A stretch of DNA of 64,000 nt from Chlamydiales bacterium (lineage in GTDB: Bacteria; Chlamydiota; Chlamydiia; Chlamydiales; Criblamydiaceae). Where the stretch lies: assembly GCA_024233575.1 (NCBI GenBank), contig JACKPN010000002.1, forward strand, positions 186,001 to 250,000, read 5' to 3'. Made by a program: the position numbers and the translations under genes. Below, one piece after another: positions 59,581 through 64,000 of the stretch. The notes beneath the pieces are model-generated. The model saw nothing but the letters and a program-made list of their open reading frames with translations. It was not told where the DNA came from and did no database searches. Every line of letters starts with the position of its first letter. Position 1 is the stretch's first letter.

Positions 59581-61785
59581 TTAAGAGATCTGTATGCGGC
59601 CGAGAGGCTGAATTCTGATCTCCGGGATGATCTCCTGATAGGAGACAACGGAGACGTCGTAGAACTCCATCTCGATCAGTTTGCGGACGAAACGGCGTAC
59701 GTCGATAGCAGTCAGCAACACGGGGTTCTGCCCGCCGGGCGGCGGGGGAGCGACCGTGTTGCGTATCCCTTGCAGGATCAGTTGCACAGAGTCTGGATCA
59801 AGCGCCAGGTACGAACCTGCCGATGTTTGCTTGATCGCTCCGCGGACCATGTCTTCAATTTCAGGGTCAAGGATATAAACGGACAATACCGATTGCCCCT
59901 GAGAATATTTGTAGCTGATATAACGCTTCAACGATGAACGTACATATTCTGTAAGAAGAACAGTGTCTTTCTCTGTTTGTGCCCATTCGCTCAACGACTC
60001 GAGAATGGTGCGCAAGTCTTTGACAGATACTTGTTCCTGAATAAGTCGTCTGAAAATGTCTGTCAGTTTCTGCAAAGGAATCAGACGCGTCACTTCCTTG
60101 ACAAGGTCAGGATAGTTTTTTTCAACGAATTCCAGCATCGCCTTCACTTCCTGAATCCCGACGAACTCATTAGCGTAGTGGCGAAAGAAATAAGATAGGT
60201 GCAGGATGATGACTTCTAACGAACCCCAGTACTTGATGCCTGCTTTGTCGAGCAAGTCTTGATATTTCATTTCTACCCAAAGCGAGGGCATGCCAAGTGC
60301 GTTTTTGTATTTGGTAAACGGCAGATTGTAGCGGTTGAGGTTTTCTTCAGACTCGTTGGTCAGCAGGTATCCGGGCAAGATCTTTCCGCGGATGATCGGC
60401 ACTTCGTTGAGATGAATCGAATATTCGTCGTTCTCGAGGATAGGCGACTCTGTTCTGACATGCACGCCGGGAAAGCGGACGCCGAGATCATGATACAGTG
60501 CCTGACGCATCTTGGGGATCATCACATCGATGAAGCTCTGCCCTTTTGACTGCTGCGCTTCTTCGATGAGCTGGCTAATGCCGTGCCCGCACTCCAGTAT
60601 CACCGGCAAGGTTAGTTGATAACTGTCGACACCGCCGCCGGAGATCACCTTATGATCTCGGACAGAGGTCTTCTTCGTCGACTGCGACTTTGCAGATTCA
60701 AGCGTACTGCCGCCGGCACCCATCATCCCATCGGAAATGTGCCCCTCCATGGAACGGTCCAGCTTCGCTAGCCCTGCAGACCATAATGCATAACCGATCA
60801 ATCCCACTGCTGCCGACAAAATAAGGAATGGCGCTTTTGGGAAACCAGGAACAAGGGCCATGCCCATTAAGAATCCGGCAGCGATCATCAACGCTTTAGG
60901 CTGCTTGAAAAGCTGACCGGAGATCTCAGTACCGAGGTTGACATCCTTATCGTCGCTTGTGACACGGGTTGTCACGATACCTGCCGTAATGGCGATCAAA
61001 AGAGCGGGAATCTGCGATACCAGTCCATCACCGATAGAAAGCAACGAGTAGGTTTGCACGGCGTCCATCGCTGTCATCTCATTCATCGTCATACCGATGA
61101 TGATTCCGCCGATGACGTTGATCAGGGTGATGACAATGCCTGCAATCGCATCACCTTTAACGAACTTCATCGCACCGTCCATGGCGCCATAGAGCTGGCT
61201 CTCTTTTTGGATTGCCAAGCGGCGTCCGCGCGCTTCATTGGCATCGATAATACCTGCACGCATGTCGGCATCGATGCTCATTTGTTTACCGGGCATCGCA
61301 TCCAAGGTAAAACGTGCTGCGACTTCAGCGACACGCTCAGCACCCTTGGTAACAACGATAAACTGCACAAGGGTGATGATCAAGAATATGATGCCGCCGA
61401 CAACGAAATTGCCGCCTACGACGAAATTACCGAACTGGAAGATGATCTCACCGGCATTAGCGTGCAGAAGGATCTGACGGGTAGAGGCGATGTTCAATCC
61501 TAAACGATATAGGGTGGTGATCAGCAATAGGGAAGGGAAAATCGATAGATGGACCGCTCCGGGAATATACAAGGCAACCATCAACAGCGATACAGAAACT
61601 GTCAGGTTAAGGCTGATCAGGAAGTCGATCATCCATGGTTGTACAGGCAGGATGATCATGCCAAGGATAGCAATGACCACACATGCTAAAACGATATCGC
61701 TTGATCGAGATATTGCTCCAAGCGAGCGTTCGCCTCCTAGCCTAGCGGTGATGCCGTCGAGGATTTTGATGATAATGTTAAACAT
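59581..61785 (-). CDS. sctV: Type III secretion export-gate protein SctV (CdsV)
   Basis: 734 residues. N-terminal half with about seven membrane segments and the FHIPEP-family signature region (RFTLDAMPGKQMSIDADMRAG); C-terminal cytoplasmic half forms the nonameric ring binding substrates and chaperones. FVVGGNFVVGG is a short internal duplication in a membrane loop. Three bases follow sctU, which is upstream on the same strand. Confidence 0.95.
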   Translation of the reverse strand: MFNIIIKILDGITARLGGERSLGAISRSSDIVLACVVIAILGMIILPVQPWMIDFLISLNLTVSVSLLMVALYIPGAVHLSIFPSLLLITTLYRLGLNIASTRQILLHANAGEIIFQFGNFVVGGNFVVGGIIFLIITLVQFIVVTKGAERVAEVAARFTLDAMPGKQMSIDADMRAGIIDANEARGRRLAIQKESQLYGAMDGAMKFVKGDAIAGIVITLINVIGGIIIGMTMNEMTAMDAVQTYSLLSIGDGLVSQIPALLIAITAGIVTTRVTSDDKDVNLGTEISGQLFKQPKALMIAAGFLMGMALVPGFPKAPFLILSAAVGLIGYALWSAGLAKLDRSMEGHISDGMMGAGGSTLESAKSQSTKKTSVRDHKVISGGGVDSYQLTLPVILECGHGISQLIEEAQQSKGQSFIDVMIPKMRQALYHDLGVRFPGVHVRTESPILENDEYSIHLNEVPIIRGKILPGYLLTNESEENLNRYNLPFTKYKNALGMPSLWVEMKYQDLLDKAGIKYWGSLEVIILHLSYFFRHYANEFVGIQEVKAMLEFVEKNYPDLVKEVTRLIPLQKLTDIFRRLIQEQVSVKDLRTILESLSEWAQTEKDTVLLTEYVRSSLKRYISYKYSQGQSVLSVYILDPEIEDMVRGAIKQTSAGSYLALDPDSVQLILQGIRNTVAPPPPGGQNPVLLTAIDVRRFVRKLIEMEFYDVSVVSYQEIIPEIRIQPLGRIQIS

Positions 61786-61788
61786 TCT

Positions 61789-62883
61789 TTAGAACTCCGA
61801 TATCCCGTTGTACTCTGAATACTCCAGTTTAGCTCCTTCTCCGTCCTTCAAAGAAGCAATCCATCTCAATATTTCCGCTACTGCTTCATACGTATCTTCA
61901 GGGACAAACTCATATAAGTCCCCGTATTCCCATAGCTTATGTGCCAAGGTAATGTTCCGTACGATTGGTATCTCATACTTTTCCGCCCAGCGTATCATCA
62001 TCTCAGCAAGAGGTCCTTCGCCCATCGATACTACGTAGGGTGCAGGATCAACTTCACGCTCGTAGCAGATAGCGACAGCGATATGCGTCGGATTCGTGAT
62101 CAATGCCTGTGCGCCTCTGACACCTGCAGCAGGACCTTCTTGGTATGCGATCTCTTGAGCAATCTGACGGCGCTTGCTCTTAATCTGCGGGTCGCCTTCC
62201 ATATTTTTATATTCTTGCTTGACTTCGAACTTCTCCATCTTCATTTCATTGGCGAAATTCCGTCTTTGGAACACAAAGTCTATCACAGCTACCCCAATAA
62301 AAAATATCCCTACTTTAAGTACGACTTCCATTAAAAACGAGTAGTAGACCATCAATGCCTCTTCAATGTCCATATCGACGGTGCGTACCAGCGTTGGTAT
62401 TGCATTGTAAACGACGCCATAGATCAAATATGAAGCGACAGAGATTTTAAATATCTGCTTTGCCAATTCGAAAAGAGTCTTTAACTTAAATTTTGATTTC
62501 AAGTTCTGTACAGGATCGAACTTTTTGATGTCAGGTTTGAAAACTTCCGGGGCAAATGTAGGACCAACGGACAAGAAGGTCACGGTCATGCCGGCGAGCG
62601 AAACGAGAAGCATGACAGGCATCGCGCACATAAAAATGATCAGCATAGCTTGGTAATATAGCTCAGGAATGAACAAGGATAGCTGATCCTTCGTTATTGT
62701 TTCAAAAACGGCAATCAAAAAGGTACTTACCTTAGCATAGATGTAGTCTATCAATCCCAACGTCGTCCATATCGAGATAATAAAAGTAAAAGCCGATGGA
62801 AGATCTTGAGATTTGGCGACCTGACCTTTTTTTCGCGCGTCCCGAAGCTTCTTCGGGGTTGCTTTTTCGGTTTTTTCGCCCAT
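61789..62883 (-). CDS. sctU: Type III secretion switch protein SctU (CdsU)
   Basis: 364 residues, YscU/FlhB family. Four membrane segments (about 30-200) are followed by a cytoplasmic domain with the autocleavage site NPTH at residues 264-267, which controls substrate switching. The N-terminus EKTEKATPKKLRDARKKGQVAKS is the family signature. The C-terminal tail is acidic. First gene of sctU-sctV-copN-scc1; its spacer to ychF (62884-63121) is AT-rich. Confidence 0.95.
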   Translation of the reverse strand: MGEKTEKATPKKLRDARKKGQVAKSQDLPSAFTFIISIWTTLGLIDYIYAKVSTFLIAVFETITKDQLSLFIPELYYQAMLIIFMCAMPVMLLVSLAGMTVTFLSVGPTFAPEVFKPDIKKFDPVQNLKSKFKLKTLFELAKQIFKISVASYLIYGVVYNAIPTLVRTVDMDIEEALMVYYSFLMEVVLKVGIFFIGVAVIDFVFQRRNFANEMKMEKFEVKQEYKNMEGDPQIKSKRRQIAQEIAYQEGPAAGVRGAQALITNPTHIAVAICYEREVDPAPYVVSMGEGPLAEMMIRWAEKYEIPIVRNITLAHKLWEYGDLYEFVPEDTYEAVAEILRWIASLKDGEGAKLEYSEYNGISEF

Positions 62884-63066
62884 GGTGTGTGTACTCCGTT
62901 ACAGGATATATCCTTCCTCGAGGGGATACTCCTCTCCTTACCTCTATTATACTACTTTTCAGCGTTAAAATGTACCGTATAGAGAGGTATTTCAATATAA
63001 GTATATATATTGCTTTAAAGTGTTGTCAAGTAAAATTTATAAACAACCTGTTAATTTTGAGTGCAT

Positions 63067-63072
63067 TATAAT
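63067..63072 (+). promoter_or_regulatory. -10 element of ychF
   Basis: A perfect TATAAT, 49 bases before the ATG at 63122, in an AT-rich spacer; no good -35 is seen at 16-18 bases. Confidence 0.35.
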
Positions 63073-63121
63073 TGCGATTATTCTATATTCTCAAACAATA
63101 TTATTGTAGGTTAACTTAGTT

Positions 63122-64000
63122 ATGGCTGGATTATCATGTGGCATCGTCGGACTACCTAACGTTGGTAAGTCTACTATATTCAACGCTTTAACATCTGTGT
63201 CTGCTGCAGCATCAAATTTTCCGTTCTGCACGATCGATCCTAACATCGGTATTGTCGATGTCTATGACCCTCGTTTGCAGCAGTTGTCGCAAATATCACA
63301 TAGTAAGCAGCTTATCTATGCTACTATGCAGTTCGTCGATATTGCAGGCCTTGTCAAGGGGGCTTCACAAGGGGAGGGGTTAGGCAATAAATTCCTCGCC
63401 AATATCCGCGAAACCGATGCGATAGTACATGTGGTGCGTTGCTTTGACTCCGATGATATCATCCATGTCAGCGGTGATGTCGATCCCATTCGCGATATTG
63501 AAGTCATCAATCTTGAACTTGAACTTGCAGATCTGCAAAGCTGCGAAAAAATTCTGGAAAGGCTCGAGAAGCAAAACAAGGGTAAGAAAGATATCGATCC
63601 GGCGCTTCCAGTTCTTAAGCGCGTCAGGGATCACCTCGACAGCGGCAACCCTCTGCGTACGCTGGCACTGAATGAGGAAGAAAAAGAAGCGATCAGACCC
63701 TATCCCTTTTTGACGTCAAAGAAGGTTCTCTATGCTGCCAATGTATCGGAAGGAGATCTTCCTGAGATGGAAAACAAATACGTGCAACTTGTGCGCGAGT
63801 ATGCAGCAAAGGAAGGTAACAGCGTTATTCCTATTTGCGGAAAAATTGAAGAAGAGATCGCACAGTTGCCTAAAGAAGAACGCAAAGAGTATCTCGACAG
63901 CCTTGGCCTTGAGTGTTCTGGACTGCAGCGTTTGATTAAGGCTTCTTTCGAAATGCTGGGCTTGATCACTTATTTGACAACAGGCGAGATCGAGACTCGC
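63122..64000 (+). CDS. ychF: Ribosome-associated GTPase/ATPase YchF (3' end outside window)
   Basis: The first 293 residues are visible; the full protein would be about 360-370. P-loop GLPNVGKSTIFNAL, the YchF-specific NFPFCTIDPN, the switch-II segment DIAGLVKGASQGEGLGN (with the hydrophobic residue replacing the catalytic Gln of Ras-like GTPases), and NVSE in place of NKxD, which explains ATP preference. Universally conserved, binds ribosomes and affects stress responses. In Chlamydia it adjoins the sctU-sctV genes just as here. Confidence 0.95.
   Translation, partial: MAGLSCGIVGLPNVGKSTIFNALTSVSAAASNFPFCTIDPNIGIVDVYDPRLQQLSQISHSKQLIYATMQFVDIAGLVKGASQGEGLGNKFLANIRETDAIVHVVRCFDSDDIIHVSGDVDPIRDIEVINLELELADLQSCEKILERLEKQNKGKKDIDPALPVLKRVRDHLDSGNPLRTLALNEEEKEAIRPYPFLTSKKVLYAANVSEGDLPEMENKYVQLVREYAAKEGNSVIPICGKIEEEIAQLPKEERKEYLDSLGLECSGLQRLIKASFEMLGLITYLTTGEIETR

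Overview
This window comes from a member of the Chlamydiae, most likely one of the larger-genome, amoeba-associated lineages (Parachlamydiaceae, Waddliaceae or Criblamydiaceae type) rather than a Chlamydia pathogen. The best evidence is a set of chlamydial gene neighbourhoods: rpe-efp-accB-accC; the type III secretion block scc1-copN-sctV-sctU next to ychF; and lgt, dnaA and yidC close together. Families seen repeatedly in chlamydiae also occur, such as the long IspG and a Ser/Thr kinase fused to a formylglycine-generating-enzyme (FGE)-like domain. I cannot name the species from the sequence alone.

Layout. 1-1.8 kb: two unrecognised proteins, the second with two WH2-like actin-binding motifs. 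1.8-4.4 kb: a ResB-like protein and a lipoprotein, translationally coupled. 4.5-10.2 kb: sucA-sucB-lpd, a complete 2-oxoglutarate dehydrogenase operon. 10.2-15.2 kb (minus strand): an Fe-S carrier fusion and ferredoxin, lgt, tRNA-Pro, ahcY, dnaA. 15.4-25.2 kb: a divergent kinase, yidC, a kinase/FGE protein followed one base later by a tyrosine phosphatase, a glycosyltransferase-like protein and a malic enzyme. 25.4-27.5 kb: one reading frame broken at an A10 run that contains the dnaX-type slippery heptamer A-AAA-AAG in the phase needed for -1 frameshifting. 27.5-31.3 kb (minus): an exported 2OG-Fe(II) oxygenase, an unknown, a MoxR-like ATPase, ttcA. 31.3-35 kb: SEC-C protein, rpe, efp, accB, accC. 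35-37.2 kb: two paralogous exported proteins flanking a small Cys-rich one. 37.2-42.6 kb: LOG protein, queG, a YitT membrane protein, tRNA-Asp, tRNA-Val, sthA. 42.6-51.1 kb: a long palindromic element, a RhoGAP-like protein, clpB, ispG, a cobalamin adenosyltransferase, a transglutaminase-like/TPR protein. 51.2-57.8 kb: six tandem F-box proteins, with a promoter-like motif before each downstream copy and a hairpin after each. 57.8-64 kb: the type III secretion genes and the start of ychF.

Functional theme. Ordinary metabolism and housekeeping genes alternate with candidate effectors that look eukaryotic: WH2 motifs (actin), a RhoGAP-like fold (Rho GTPases), F-boxes (SCF ubiquitin ligase) and protein kinases. 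The F-box array directly adjoins the type III secretion locus. The array is a young, still recombining family: copies 4, 5 and 6 share a nearly identical block repeated at a 1070 bp offset, and its ends cut through the genes, so copy 5 is a mosaic.

Most exciting items: the six-copy F-box array with its shared uncharacterised C-terminal domain; the double-WH2 protein; the RhoGAP-like protein with a second, degenerate repeat; the candidate programmed -1 frameshift gene; and the kinase whose catalytic Asp is Asn, paired with a phosphatase. Three non-coding elements also stand out: a 160 bp near-perfect palindrome, a dispersed GAGCCACTTGCAAAA repeat family, and the hairpin/promoter cassettes of the F-box array.
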